DNA of 64,000 bases from JBGMEA01 sp964444065 (GCA_964444065.1 CAYUFL010000005.1:1-64000); one strand, 5' to 3'; positions 35,417-44,868 are shown, counted from the stretch's first letter. Notes: generated from the letters alone by a model not told the origin. Program-made: numbers and translations.

Positions 35417-38050
35417 ATGATTCAATATCAAAACAAAGATTTTTTGACATTTATGCCGGATGTGCAGGAATACAACAGTAACCTCTTGAAAATGAACACG
35501 CAGTGGGACAGTATCAAGCTGCTGAGTGAGATTAATTGTCCTGTACAGTCTCGGGATATTCTTCCGCATATGCACAAAATTCAGAACAGTTTCTTCCAGC
35601 TGCAAAAGGAATTGATTGAAACACTGGAAGCGGAAAATCTAAAAAAACTGGAGCAGAAAATTGTTTCAAAGGCACAGGTTGCTGTGGACATCTTGATTCG
35701 CAATTTATATGAACGTACTGCGGATGTGGGATTTCTTTCAACAGACGATGAGGTGCGCCGCTTTGTCGGAATAAAGGATCAGCACGAACCGCAAATATCG
35801 GGCATTGAGGAAGGCAGATATGTTAAACGGGAGAAATTATTGCGGCGTTTGGAGCAATATGTTGCGAAATATTCCGTTTACGAAGAAATCATTATATTGG
35901 ATCAATCTCTGCGTGTATTAATCAATCTCGATCAGACAAATAAAATTGAAGGAATGCGGATGAACGACCCGTTACTGCATGAAACAGTGAGCTCTGAGGC
36001 GGATTACACCGAAACATTCCGCAAATCGGAATTGCAGCCGCAAAAAGAAATCTCCCACATTTTTTCAAGCAAAATTTATGATGAGAGTACCGGCAGTGTG
36101 ATTGGTGTTATCTGTTTATGTTTCCGATTTGAAAATGAGATGCAGCAAATTTTCAAAAAACTGGATATTGACTATGACGGTTCGGTCATCGCAATTATAG
36201 ACGGAAACAATACCGTTATTGCAAGCAGCGATACGAACCACCTGCCATGCGATCTTGTTGCGGAAGCCGTCGCATCCGAAGAAAACGGCGTGGTCTATTA
36301 CCGCGGAAACGAGTATATCGCAAGAACGGTGGTGACAAAAGGATATCAGGGTTATTTCGGTTTGGGATGGCGCGGACATATTATGATTCCGCTCCGGGTT
36401 GCTTTTCAGCAGAAGAAGGAACGTATGTTTCTCCAGTCCAACCGAAATATGATGGAAGGGCTGATGCAAAAAGCGAATTCCTTCTCTATGGCGCTGCATG
36501 ATATCATTTTAAAAACGCAGGAAATCAACAGCTCTCTCAGACGGATTGTTTTTAACGGGGAAATACTGATGAAGGAAGAGCGTGGGGATGATGAATCTCA
36601 CAGACTCAAACCGATTCTGCGCACCGTCAGTCAGATGGGCAGCGACACAAGCGAGCTGTTTGAGACCTCTGTCCGAGACTTGTTTTCCACGGTAATATCA
36701 TCGAGTATGCGTGATGTCAGTTTTTTGGCATCTCTGAGTATTGACATTATGGATCGCAATCTGTACGAGCGCGCGAATGATTGCCGTTGGTGGGCACTCA
36801 ATACCACATTCCGCAATATCCTTTCGAAGTCGCAGATATCCGAGCAGGACACGGCAAAACTGACGGATATATTAGCCTATATCAACAGTCTGTATACAGT
36901 CTACAGCAACCTGTTTCTTTTTGATACCACAGGGAAAATCATTGCGGTATCAAATCCTGCACACCGTTCGGATATCGGAAAGAAACTGGACAAAAAATAT
37001 ATTCGAGACGTATTGAACAATACAAACGAAGCGAAGTATTTTGTCTCCGATTTTGCAGCCAGCGACTTGTACGAGAACCGCCATACCTATATTTACGGCG
37101 CTTCCGTTACCGATGCAAACAACGACAGTCAAACGGTTGGCGGCATCGGAATCGTGTTTGACAGCGATTTTCAGTTCAGGACAATGCTTCACGACTCACT
37201 TTCCTTGAAAAAAGACTCCTTCGCCGTTTTTGCTGATCGCAAAGGAATGATTGTTTCCTCTACGCGCACGGATATTTGTCCCGGTTTGTATTTGGATTTG
37301 AAAACGACATTGTTCGAGACGAAGAACGGCTTGACCGCAATGGATATTTTAGTATATGAAAACAAATACTATGCTGTGGGATGCTCCTGCTCTTCCAGCT
37401 ACCGTGAGTATAAAGACACGGATGGTTATTGCAATGATGTATTGGCATTTGTATTTGAAAAACTTGCGGACTATAATCAAGCGGAATCGATTGTCCGGAA
37501 TGCGAAATGGCTTGAACAGTCGGATATTCCCGCCTTCCAAAATGAGAATAAAATCAAACTCGCAACATTCGCCATCGAAGAGACCGGCTTCGCAATTGAT
37601 CAGCGCAATATCCTTGAGGTAATCGACGCTGATGGAATGATACCGATTCTGAGCCGAAACGAACTGATCGGGGGCGCGGTGAGTTTCAGAGAAGAATTCA
37701 TTGCCGTGGTCGATCTGTATCCGGTACTCGGCAAGTCGGAACATCGGTCCGATGCGTCACATCTTTTGGTGGTTCGTACTTCGGATGAAGGGCTGATTGC
37801 GCTGAAAGTAAATGCACTGCATGCAGTGTTGGAAATGGACGGCAGTCTGGTGAAGCGTTCGCCGAATTTCAACGGTGCGTCGTCGATTGTAAAAGGTATC
37901 GTTTCATGCGCAGCGGCAGACGGCAAATTTCTGTTTGTGCTGGATATTGACACCTTGTCGGGAAGGCTTGATCCGCATGTCTTGAAATTCGAACTGAATC
38001 AAGCAATGAATTCGCCAGAAGCAGAATTGTCTACGGGAACAAACGGCTGA
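35417..38050 (+). CDS. Soluble tandem sensor-CheW fusion protein
   Basis: This 877-residue protein has no membrane helix or signal peptide. Two related Cache/GAF-like sensor modules are marked by RNLYERTADVGFLSTD (near residue 96) and DRNLYERANDCRWWALN (near 446), each followed by a beta-rich part (VYEEIIILDQSLRVLINLDQT; YSNLFLFDTTGKIIAVSNP). A helical linker (about 345-420) joins them. Residues about 711-860 form a CheW domain (IKLATFAIEETGFAIDQRNILEVI, GAVSFREEFIAVVDLYPVLG). CheW couples receptors to the kinase CheA, so this looks like a cytoplasmic sensor feeding a chemotaxis-like array without an MCP signalling hairpin. Start 35417 follows AAGGAAGG. No other che gene is in the window. Confidence 0.75.
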   Translation: MIQYQNKDFLTFMPDVQEYNSNLLKMNTQWDSIKLLSEINCPVQSRDILPHMHKIQNSFFQLQKELIETLEAENLKKLEQKIVSKAQVAVDILIRNLYERTADVGFLSTDDEVRRFVGIKDQHEPQISGIEEGRYVKREKLLRRLEQYVAKYSVYEEIIILDQSLRVLINLDQTNKIEGMRMNDPLLHETVSSEADYTETFRKSELQPQKEISHIFSSKIYDESTGSVIGVICLCFRFENEMQQIFKKLDIDYDGSVIAIIDGNNTVIASSDTNHLPCDLVAEAVASEENGVVYYRGNEYIARTVVTKGYQGYFGLGWRGHIMIPLRVAFQQKKERMFLQSNRNMMEGLMQKANSFSMALHDIILKTQEINSSLRRIVFNGEILMKEERGDDESHRLKPILRTVSQMGSDTSELFETSVRDLFSTVISSSMRDVSFLASLSIDIMDRNLYERANDCRWWALNTTFRNILSKSQISEQDTAKLTDILAYINSLYTVYSNLFLFDTTGKIIAVSNPAHRSDIGKKLDKKYIRDVLNNTNEAKYFVSDFAASDLYENRHTYIYGASVTDANNDSQTVGGIGIVFDSDFQFRTMLHDSLSLKKDSFAVFADRKGMIVSSTRTDICPGLYLDLKTTLFETKNGLTAMDILVYENKYYAVGCSCSSSYREYKDTDGYCNDVLAFVFEKLADYNQAESIVRNAKWLEQSDIPAFQNENKIKLATFAIEETGFAIDQRNILEVIDADGMIPILSRNELIGGAVSFREEFIAVVDLYPVLGKSEHRSDASHLLVVRTSDEGLIALKVNALHAVLEMDGSLVKRSPNFNGASSIVKGIVSCAAADGKFLFVLDIDTLSGRLDPHVLKFELNQAMNSPEAELSTGTNG

Positions 38051-38240
38051 GTTGCCGGGCACAAGTAGCATATCCTGATTGGGCTGTTAAAGATTGTTGT
38101 CGAAATTTTGATCGGCGCAATCTTTTTTTGCGCGAGAAGCATATCCGAAACCCTCTGATTGCAAAAAAGCATTTCTGCGGGTATGATGAAATAAAACGAT
38201 ATCGAATGTGTTTGATTTGATCGTAACGTGAGGTTCTGAT

Positions 38241-38468
38241 TTGAACAGCGAAGAGTATCAAAACATAACGGATAAACAAGAAGAGACGTTTCAGCAAGAT
38301 CGTAAGGAGACACCGCCTTCCGATGGTTCTCTGAGTTACGGACTCGGTATCGGACTTTGCTTGGGTGTGGCATTCGGCGTTTTGTTGTTGCATAATATTG
38401 CGCTCGGACTCTGTATCGGTGTCAGCCTCGGGCTTGCGGTCGGTAGCGGGACGAGGCAGAAAAAATGA
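38241..38468 (+). CDS. Small glycine-zipper membrane protein
   Basis: The 75-residue protein has a charged N-terminus and a hydrophobic, glycine-rich C-terminal half (YGLGIGLCLGVAFGVLLL and LGLCIGVSLGLAVG) that would form two packed membrane helices with GxxxG contacts. Similar small proteins are widespread in Firmicutes without known function. Translation seems to start at TTG, with GTGAGGT 9 bases before. Confidence 0.6.
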   Translation: MNSEEYQNITDKQEETFQQDRKETPPSDGSLSYGLGIGLCLGVAFGVLLLHNIALGLCIGVSLGLAVGSGTRQKK

Positions 38469-38520
38469 TTTCCGAATGAGTTTATGACCGATAGAGTGCA
38501 TTGCCCGGTAAGGATATGAT

Positions 38521-38827
38521 ATGAAGATCAGGAATATTTCTAAGCAAGAAAAAGAAATAAAGGACGCATGCGTTCTATGCTGCGTATGAAGGGGATGCGT
38601 TGTGCGGCGTGATTGCCACAAGGAACTGCGGCAGTCACATCGCTTTATTCTTTGTTAATCAACCTTATCAAGGCAAGGGAATCGGCAGACAGTGATTCGA
38701 AACAGTATTGGCGGACTGCTGTCATTGCGATATGACGGTGAATGCTTCGCCGTTTGCAGTGAATATTTATCAAAAATTTGGGTTTTTCGCTATTGCTGAA
38801 GAACAGATAATCAACGGGGTACGATAG
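38521..38827 (+). pseudogene. Degraded GNAT acetyltransferase
   Basis: A GNAT remnant is readable across this stretch. It begins MKIRNISKQEKE at 38521, shifts frame near 38560-38570, then reads AAYEGDALCGVIATR and FFVNQPYQGKGIGRQ. An in-frame TGA at 38693 follows, after which the frame continues FETVLADCCHCDMTVNAS and NIYQKFGFFAIAEEQ to TAG at 38825. The acetyl-CoA-binding Q-x-x-G-x-G loop is still intact. The gene has also lost some 40 residues before the core, so it cannot be active. Confidence 0.8.
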
Positions 38828-38922
38828 GCGCTTACGCGCCGACGAGGAATTGTATCAGTCGATATTGTCCGCTTCAAAGGAGCGCCCTGATGATCCCGCA
38901 GTGAGAAACAGAGCGGCTGTTC

Positions 38923-38951
38923 TTGCAATCAACGGCACTGCATCATATAAT
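38923..38951 (+). promoter_or_regulatory. Strong sigma-A promoter of the ppk2-pit cluster
   Basis: TTGCAA (38923-38928) and TATAAT (38946-38951) are exactly 17 bases apart, 52 bases before the PPK2 gene. No further convincing promoter is seen until after the DUF47 gene. Confidence 0.75.
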
Positions 38952-39003
38952 GTAAGCATTATGGAATCATTGACTTCGATTCGTTCGAGAGGAGCGTTTT
39001 GTT

Positions 39004-39861
39004 ATGGATTTAAAAAAGTACGAGTTTAACGGTGAAAAAAAATTTGAAATTAAGCGTTTTGATACCGCCGATACGGGGGAATATTCTGATAAAATCGAGA
39101 CAGAAGCGTCGATGCGGGATGATATTGAACTGATGAAAGCATATCAGGATAAGCTTTTTGCCGAAGGCAAAGAAGGCGTTTTGATTATATTTCAGGCGAT
39201 GGATGCAGCAGGCAAAGACGGTGCCATCAACCATGTTTTTTCCGGCTTGAATCCGCAGGGCGTTGATACATACAGTTTCAAGGTACCCACGGACGAAGAA
39301 TTGCAGCATGACTATTTATGGAGAGCACAGCGCCATATACCCGCGAGAGGGAAAATCGGCATCTTCAACCGTTCCTATTATGAAGATGTGCTGGTTGGCA
39401 AAGTGCATAAACTGTATAAGGCGCAGAACGTATCCGATCGATGCAAAACAGACGATGTGATCAATCAAAGATACGAGCAGATTCGCGACTATGAGCAGTA
39501 TCTGTGGGATAACGGGATTACAGTCGTCAAATTTTTCCTCAATATTTCAAAGGACGAACAAAAAAGGCAGTTGTTGCAGCGCATAGACGATAAAGCAAAA
39601 AACTGGAAATTTGCACAAAGCGATATAGAAGAACGCGCTTATTGGGATGACTACCAAAATGCATATGAGCTTGCAATCAACGCAACATCGAGCAAAAAAT
39701 GCCCTTGGTATGTGATCCCTTCCGATAAAAAATGGTATGCACGGTATTTGATTTCCAAGATCGTTGTACGTCAGCTGAAGGAAATCAATCCGCAATACCC
39801 GAAGCTTTCGTCTGAAGTCGAAAACAGTCTGAGTAACTGGCGCAAAACACTGACCGAATAA
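39004..39861 (+). CDS. ppk2: Polyphosphate kinase 2 family protein
   Basis: PPK2 enzymes move phosphate between inorganic polyphosphate and nucleotides, usually making NDP or NTP from polyphosphate. The 285 residues show Walker A FQAMDAAGKDGAI, the family motif GIFNRSYYEDVLV, the lid-type segment KNWKFAQSDIEERAYWDDY and the C-terminal PWYVIPSDKKWYARYL. Length and motif order suit the short single-domain class. GAGGAGCG precedes the ATG and a strong promoter lies upstream. The phosphate transporter gene follows after 35 bases, linking polyphosphate use to phosphate uptake. Confidence 0.92.
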   Translation: MDLKKYEFNGEKKFEIKRFDTADTGEYSDKIETEASMRDDIELMKAYQDKLFAEGKEGVLIIFQAMDAAGKDGAINHVFSGLNPQGVDTYSFKVPTDEELQHDYLWRAQRHIPARGKIGIFNRSYYEDVLVGKVHKLYKAQNVSDRCKTDDVINQRYEQIRDYEQYLWDNGITVVKFFLNISKDEQKRQLLQRIDDKAKNWKFAQSDIEERAYWDDYQNAYELAINATSSKKCPWYVIPSDKKWYARYLISKIVVRQLKEINPQYPKLSSEVENSLSNWRKTLTE

Positions 39862-39896
39862 ACCATAGTGTATTTACGGAGAATGGAGACGAATTC

Positions 39897-40925
39897 ATGC
39901 CAACATGGATTATACTGGCTTTTGTCATATTGATATGTTTTGTGTTTACGTTGTCCAATGGTCTGCACGATGCGAGTTCTGTTGTCGCAACCATCATCAG
40001 CAGCGGTGCTGCAAGCCCGCAGCAGGCGATTGTACTGGCTGCTGTATTCGGTCTGCTCGGTGCGGTATTCGGGGGGAATCAGGTTGCGAATACCATTTCC
40101 TCCTTGATTGATCTGCCGACAGGCACGTCCTTGTTGGGTATCTTGTTTGCCGCCATTGCCGGTGCCGTTGTATGGAATCTGGCGACTTGGCGGCTGGGAC
40201 TTCCGTCAAGTTCGACGCACGCACTGGTCGGAGGGATTATTGGTGCCGTGAGCATATCTTCCGGTACACAGCATATCCTGTGGGGGTTCAGTGAACTGGC
40301 GGGTGCGGGTCATCCGGTTACGGGGATTGCAAAAATTGTCGTTTCTTTGGTGATTTCTCCTGTTATCGGTTTTGTCTTGGCATTCTTGCTGGGAAAATTT
40401 ACGAAGATCATTTTTCGTAATGCTGAATTTACTTTGAATAAATGGCTGAATCGTATACAGTGGGTTTTTTCCGCAGGGCTCTCTTTTAGCCATGGGGCAA
40501 ATGATACGCAAAAAATGATCGGCATTATTGTCCTTGCACTGGCAGCGGCAAACGGCACGATCGTGCAGAGCGCTCCGTTTTGGGTTCGTCTTAGCGGCGG
40601 GTTGGTGATGTTTGCCGGAACGCTGCTTGGCGGTTGGAGCATTATGAAAACCATCGGACGCGGTATCTATGACATTAAAGCGATACACAGTGTCAATTCT
40701 CAGTTGGCATCCGCAGGTTCGGTGCTTGTTGCAAATCTGACAGGTGCGCCTGTTTCCACTACGCATGTTGTTGTAGGCAGCGTAATGGGGGTCGGCGCGG
40801 CGGATCAATACCGAATGGTGCATTGGAGTATGGTGAAGCAGATTGTTATTTCGTGGTTGATCACCATTCCGCTTTCCGCAGTCGTCTCGGCAGCTATTTA
40901 TGCTTTGATGTCTTTGTTTTTTTGA
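39897..40925 (+). CDS. pit: PiT-family inorganic phosphate transporter
   Basis: This 342-residue membrane protein has about ten helices and the two inverted PiT signatures: SNGLHDASSVVATIISSGA near the start and FSHGANDTQKMIGII in the second half. Both repeats also carry P-S-S-T-H (LPSSSTHALVGG) or PVSTTH (APVSTTHVVVGS). It imports metal-phosphate complexes with protons. GGAG lies 8 bases before the ATG. It is followed by a DUF47 gene, its usual regulator partner. Confidence 0.95.
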   Translation: MPTWIILAFVILICFVFTLSNGLHDASSVVATIISSGAASPQQAIVLAAVFGLLGAVFGGNQVANTISSLIDLPTGTSLLGILFAAIAGAVVWNLATWRLGLPSSSTHALVGGIIGAVSISSGTQHILWGFSELAGAGHPVTGIAKIVVSLVISPVIGFVLAFLLGKFTKIIFRNAEFTLNKWLNRIQWVFSAGLSFSHGANDTQKMIGIIVLALAAANGTIVQSAPFWVRLSGGLVMFAGTLLGGWSIMKTIGRGIYDIKAIHSVNSQLASAGSVLVANLTGAPVSTTHVVVGSVMGVGAADQYRMVHWSMVKQIVISWLITIPLSAVVSAAIYALMSLFF

Positions 40926-40946
40926 TAACGGTGTGAGGTGAATGCT

Positions 40947-41570
40947 ATGAAAAAGAAAAGTTTTCTTGAACGACTTTTCCCGGCAAAATACGATTTTTTC
41001 GATATGCTGTACCAACAGGCTCTGATCAATGCACAATCAATCGACACGCTGTATGCTTGGCTGAAAAGCGGCGCAGAGTCGGACAGCAACCATCTCCTTG
41101 CAGGGATTGATCGAACGAACGAAGTCAGAAAAAAACTGGAAAGCGACTTGGTGCAGGCGTTTTCCACGCCGTTTGACAGGGGAGATATTTATTCTCTATC
41201 TATCTCGATGCACCAGGTTATCGATTACGCAAAATCGACGCTCCTTTCGATACAGAGCTATGATTTGCCGCCGAATCCGATCATCCTTACCATGACGGAA
41301 AACCTGAAAAGCGGAGTTGATATTTTTGCCGCGGCGATGGGTAAGCTGAACGGTGCTCCGCAAAAGGCGGAGGGTATGATCGCAGATATGCGACAATCGC
41401 ATATCAGTATCGAACGGCTGTATCGGGAAGGTATGGCAGAGGTCTTTCAAAGCAACGATCCGATGGACGCACTCCGAAAACGTGAGATTTATCATCACAT
41501 CAAAGACGCGTCCTCCTACTTGGAAGACTGTGTCGATATCCTGCACCGCGTTATTGTGCGGCTGACTTAA
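40947..41570 (+). CDS. DUF47 (PhoU-like) protein, Pit accessory
   Basis: This all-helical 207-residue protein belongs to DUF47, a PhoU-related family typically encoded next to pit. It starts KKKSFLERLFPAKYDFFDMLY and ends with the helix HHIKDASSYLEDCVDILHRVIV, where such proteins hold acidic metal-binding residues. It is thought to adjust Pit activity. The ATG at 40947 follows GTGAGGTG. The 21-base gap to pit indicates cotranscription and probably coupled translation. Confidence 0.88.
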   Translation: MKKKSFLERLFPAKYDFFDMLYQQALINAQSIDTLYAWLKSGAESDSNHLLAGIDRTNEVRKKLESDLVQAFSTPFDRGDIYSLSISMHQVIDYAKSTLLSIQSYDLPPNPIILTMTENLKSGVDIFAAAMGKLNGAPQKAEGMIADMRQSHISIERLYREGMAEVFQSNDPMDALRKREIYHHIKDASSYLEDCVDILHRVIVRLT

Positions 41571-41631
41571 TGCAGATTTGGGCTTATTAAAAAAGATCGA
41601 TTCATGCCGATACATGGAGAAGAGGTTCCTT

Positions 41632-42315
41632 ATGGACGTGAAATATGAAGACCGTATCGTTGCCGCAATTTCGATTCTTGGCTTTCAGGAATATCTGAAC
41701 GACGAGGGAAAATGCGAGCAAGTCGGTGCAATTTTAAGACTTCCTTATATTTTCAAGGAAAACGAAACGGCAAGGATGCTGAAAATAAAGGGAATTGTGA
41801 TGACTTCACTTTCCGAGCATCTGCTCATTTCCGTTGCGCTCAAAGAACGGGACGGGATGGATAAAATCGTTAAAATTATTTCCGTGCTGACGCGTACGTT
41901 GCTCTCTGAATTCGGGTTGATGCTTCGCGGCAGCATCGCAGTCGGCAAACTCTGTCACGATGCGCAGGTTGTCTACGGACCGGCGTTGCAGAAGGCACAT
42001 AAATTTGAACGTACTTTAGCAGTATATCCGCGTATGATTATGGAATATTCCGATTTTGAACGTTCACTTCAGTCTTGCCGACCGAATGTACAGGCATCAT
42101 TGCGAGATGGCTTCCGACTTGACAATGACGGGTTTTTATCGCTGAACAGTTTTCGCTATTGGGATTGTACCGTGATGGAAAACTGTCTTGCAACGCTCCG
42201 ACAAACGGAAGCATCCGATGAGAGCGTTGAGCAAAATCAGAATTGGATGAAATCGCATCTGCAAACGCAGCTCGACGAAAAAATACAGGCGGAGCATATG
42301 GTTACAGCGGATTGA
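41632..42315 (+). CDS. Degenerate class III nucleotidyl cyclase-like protein
   Basis: The 227-residue protein resembles the small stand-alone class III-type cyclases. The second-half signature LMLRGSIAVGKLCHDAQVVYGPALQKAHKFE (from about residue 97) corresponds to the R-G-x-I-x-x-G ... GPAL..A..LE pattern of that group. In the first strand the usual F-x-D-I-L-G-F reads AAISILGFQEYL, so the first metal-binding Asp is replaced by Ser. It may therefore bind but not cyclise nucleotides. GAGG precedes ATG 41632. It follows DUF47 by 61 bases and may respond to phosphate state. Assignment is from pattern recall, hence only moderate confidence. Confidence 0.5.
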   Translation: MDVKYEDRIVAAISILGFQEYLNDEGKCEQVGAILRLPYIFKENETARMLKIKGIVMTSLSEHLLISVALKERDGMDKIVKIISVLTRTLLSEFGLMLRGSIAVGKLCHDAQVVYGPALQKAHKFERTLAVYPRMIMEYSDFERSLQSCRPNVQASLRDGFRLDNDGFLSLNSFRYWDCTVMENCLATLRQTEASDESVEQNQNWMKSHLQTQLDEKIQAEHMVTAD

Positions 42316-42403
42316 GTTGATCAAAAGCGCTTAATTCGGTTATGTTTTTGCATGATTCCAAAGCTTGTCCGTGTGCTGTTTCTATCGATTGGGAGGAAAT
42401 CAG

Positions 42404-42892
42404 ATGAATTTTTTAAATCAGTGTGTCAGAGAATATACGGCGCAACTCAAAAAAGGTGAGATTCAACTCGCTTACAAGGGGATTTTGACATTTATGACAG
42501 AATTCCGATCATTGTTGGAGAACGCATATCCTTCTTATTCTTACAGTGCACTCTATCCCGGTTATCTGGATATGACCTATTTTGCTTGCACCCCGGTTCA
42601 GATCAAAGAGCGCAAGCTTAAAATTGCGATTGTTTACTTACACGAAGAAGCGAAATTTGAGATTTGGCTTGCGGCAAATAACCGTGCGATACAAAGAGAA
42701 TACATAACGCACCTGCTGAAAAAAGATACGGGAAATTATACCGTCATGCAAGCAGCACCCGGTGTTGATGCGATCTTGATTTCGGAGGCACTGACGGATC
42801 CCGATTTCGATCAAACAGATTGCTTAAAAAAGGAGCTGGGGGATCTTCTGCTGAAATTTACCGATGATGTGATATCGATTTTGGATGCATAA
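42404..42892 (+). CDS. Hypothetical protein, DUF7000-like
   Basis: The 162-residue soluble protein looks like a conserved family of Firmicutes that I recall as DUF7000, without known function. Typical stretches are FLNQCVREYTAQLKKGEIQ, YKGILTFMTEFRSLLE, YPGYLDMTYFACTP and KIAIVYLHEEAKFEIWLAANN. The alpha/beta pattern and surface Trp suggest a small nuclease-like or DUF1801-like fold, but that is a guess. GGGAGG lies 8 bases before the ATG. It sits between the cyclase-like gene and aguA on the same strand. Confidence 0.65.
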   Translation: MNFLNQCVREYTAQLKKGEIQLAYKGILTFMTEFRSLLENAYPSYSYSALYPGYLDMTYFACTPVQIKERKLKIAIVYLHEEAKFEIWLAANNRAIQREYITHLLKKDTGNYTVMQAAPGVDAILISEALTDPDFDQTDCLKKELGDLLLKFTDDVISILDA

Positions 42893-42957
42893 GGTTTCTG
42901 TCCGATAGCAGGAAGATATCTATACGGTTGACAATAATCAAGTAAAAGGAAGCTGAC

Positions 42958-43980
42958 ATGCAGAACTTCACTTATATGCCCGCAGAATGGGCGCCGCACG
43001 AACGTACCTTCATGGAATGGCCTGTGCGCAAGTCACTTGTTTGGTGCGATCATTATGCGCAAGTATGCGAAGGATATGCGCAAACCGCAAAAGCCATTGC
43101 GCAATTTGAACCTGTGACAATGATCGTAAATGAAGATACCGCAGCAGAAGCGGAAGCAATATGCGGAACAAATAATATAGAATATCTGAGCATTGCGCAC
43201 GATGATGCATGGTGCCGCGACAACGGACCGACGTTTGTTCTTGATCGTGACGGTACGCGTTCAGCGATTCATTGGCAGTTCAACGCATGGGGCGGAAAGT
43301 ATCCGGACTGTGCGCTTGATAATGAAGTCGCACCGAAGCTATTGGAACATTACAACATTGCGTACGCAAATGTTCCAATTGTACTGGAAGGCGGTTCCAT
43401 TCATACGGACGGCGATGGTACGCTGCTGACGACCAGAGAGTGCCTGCTCAATCCGAACCGCAATCCCGATTTGAGTGCGGAGCAAATTGAAACGCTTTTG
43501 CGGCAATCACTCGGTGTGCGCAAGATTATTTGGCTGAACGAAGGGCTTTTCGGAGACGAAACTGACGGGCATATTGACAATGTTGCCTGTTTCATCAAAC
43601 CCGGGGTGATTCTGATGCAGGTGTGCGAGGATCCCAACGATCCCAACTATGCACGCACGCAGGAGAATCGTGCAATCCTTTCGGATGCCGTCGATGCGGC
43701 GGGCAGAAAAATACAGATGATCGAACTTCCGCAGCCCCCCGCGGTGTATTATCAAGGCGAACGGCTGACGCTCAGTTATCTGAATTTTTATTTCGTGAAC
43801 GGCGGTATCATTCTGCCGATTTTCGGAGGAAGTGCGCAGGATGCCGATCAGGAGGCAATTGCGATTCTTTCGGCGGTTTTGCCCGATCGCAAAATCGTAA
43901 CGATAGACGGTATGAAACTGATCAAAGAAGGCGGCAACGTGCACTGCATTACGCAGCAGATGCCGTCTGAAATCCGATAA
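42958..43980 (+). CDS. aguA: Agmatine deiminase
   Basis: AguA hydrolyses agmatine to N-carbamoylputrescine and ammonia. The 340 residues show the family's guanidino-group fold motifs: MPAEWAPHERTFMEWP at the start, DDAWCRDNGPTFV, WQFNAWGGKYPD, VLEGGSIHTDGDGTLLTT, GDETDGHIDN with the catalytic His, and GGNVHCITQQ with catalytic Cys330. GGAAG precedes the ATG. The next gene completes the two-step route to putrescine after only 15 bases. No agmatine/putrescine antiporter (AguD) is nearby, so the pathway is probably biosynthetic. Confidence 0.97.
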   Translation: MQNFTYMPAEWAPHERTFMEWPVRKSLVWCDHYAQVCEGYAQTAKAIAQFEPVTMIVNEDTAAEAEAICGTNNIEYLSIAHDDAWCRDNGPTFVLDRDGTRSAIHWQFNAWGGKYPDCALDNEVAPKLLEHYNIAYANVPIVLEGGSIHTDGDGTLLTTRECLLNPNRNPDLSAEQIETLLRQSLGVRKIIWLNEGLFGDETDGHIDNVACFIKPGVILMQVCEDPNDPNYARTQENRAILSDAVDAAGRKIQMIELPQPPAVYYQGERLTLSYLNFYFVNGGIILPIFGGSAQDADQEAIAILSAVLPDRKIVTIDGMKLIKEGGNVHCITQQMPSEIR

Positions 43981-43995
43981 GGTACGGAGGAAGAT

Positions 43996-44868
43996 ATGAG
44001 AATGGTAACGGTTGCGGCGACACAGATGGCATGTACCGACCGCATAGAAGAGAATCTTGCGCATGGGGAACGGCTTGTGCGTGCTGCCGCGGCGCAGGGT
44101 GCGCAGGTGATTTTGCTGCAGGAATTGTTCGAGAATATTTATTTCTGCCAGAAGGAAAAAGCGGAATTTTTTTCCTTCGCGCAGGAAAAAGAAGAAAATC
44201 GTGCAATTGCACATTTTCAAGCAGTCGCAAAAGAGCTCGGCGTGGTATTGCCGATCAGTTTTTACGAAAAAAAGAACCGCGCACGCTACAATTCCATGGC
44301 GATGATTGATGCGGACGGCACCGTGCTCGGAGTCTATCGCAAGAGCCATATTCCGGACGGACCCGGCTATGAGGAGAAGTTCTACTTCAACCCCGGTGAC
44401 ACGGGCTTTCAGGTATGGAATACGAAATACGGTAAAATCGGCGTGGGCATCTGCTGGGATCAGTGGTTTCCCGAAGCCGCACGCTGCATGGCGCTGATGG
44501 GGGCGGAGCTCCTGCTGTATCCGACCGCCATAGGTTCCGAGCCCGAAGCGCCCGAGATTGATTCGAAAGATCACTGGCAGCGGTGCATGATCGGACATTC
44601 GGCATGCAATCTGATTCCCGTTATCGCGTCGAACCGCATCGGAACGGAGTGCATTGAAGATTCGAGCATTACGTTTTACGGTTCCTCGTTCATCACGGAC
44701 GGCACGGGTGCAAAAGTTGCGGAGGCGGGAAGGGATGAAGAGGCGATACTGACCGCCACGTTTGATCTCGACGCGCTGGAAACGCAGCGCACAGAGTGGG
44801 GCGTGTTCCGCGACCGACGACCCGAACTGTACGGAGCGATTGTGACGAATGACGGGGAAGAGAAATAA
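43996..44868 (+). CDS. aguB: N-carbamoylputrescine amidase
   Basis: This nitrilase-family enzyme converts N-carbamoylputrescine to putrescine, CO2 and ammonia. The catalytic triad is visible: Glu43 in LLQELFEN, Lys116 in YRKSHIPDGPGY and Cys153 in GVGICWDQWFPE. Length (290 residues) is standard. Translation starts 15 bases after the aguA stop, with GGAGG in between, so both are made from one transcript. Confidence 0.96.
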   Translation: MRMVTVAATQMACTDRIEENLAHGERLVRAAAAQGAQVILLQELFENIYFCQKEKAEFFSFAQEKEENRAIAHFQAVAKELGVVLPISFYEKKNRARYNSMAMIDADGTVLGVYRKSHIPDGPGYEEKFYFNPGDTGFQVWNTKYGKIGVGICWDQWFPEAARCMALMGAELLLYPTAIGSEPEAPEIDSKDHWQRCMIGHSACNLIPVIASNRIGTECIEDSSITFYGSSFITDGTGAKVAEAGRDEEAILTATFDLDALETQRTEWGVFRDRRPELYGAIVTNDGEEK

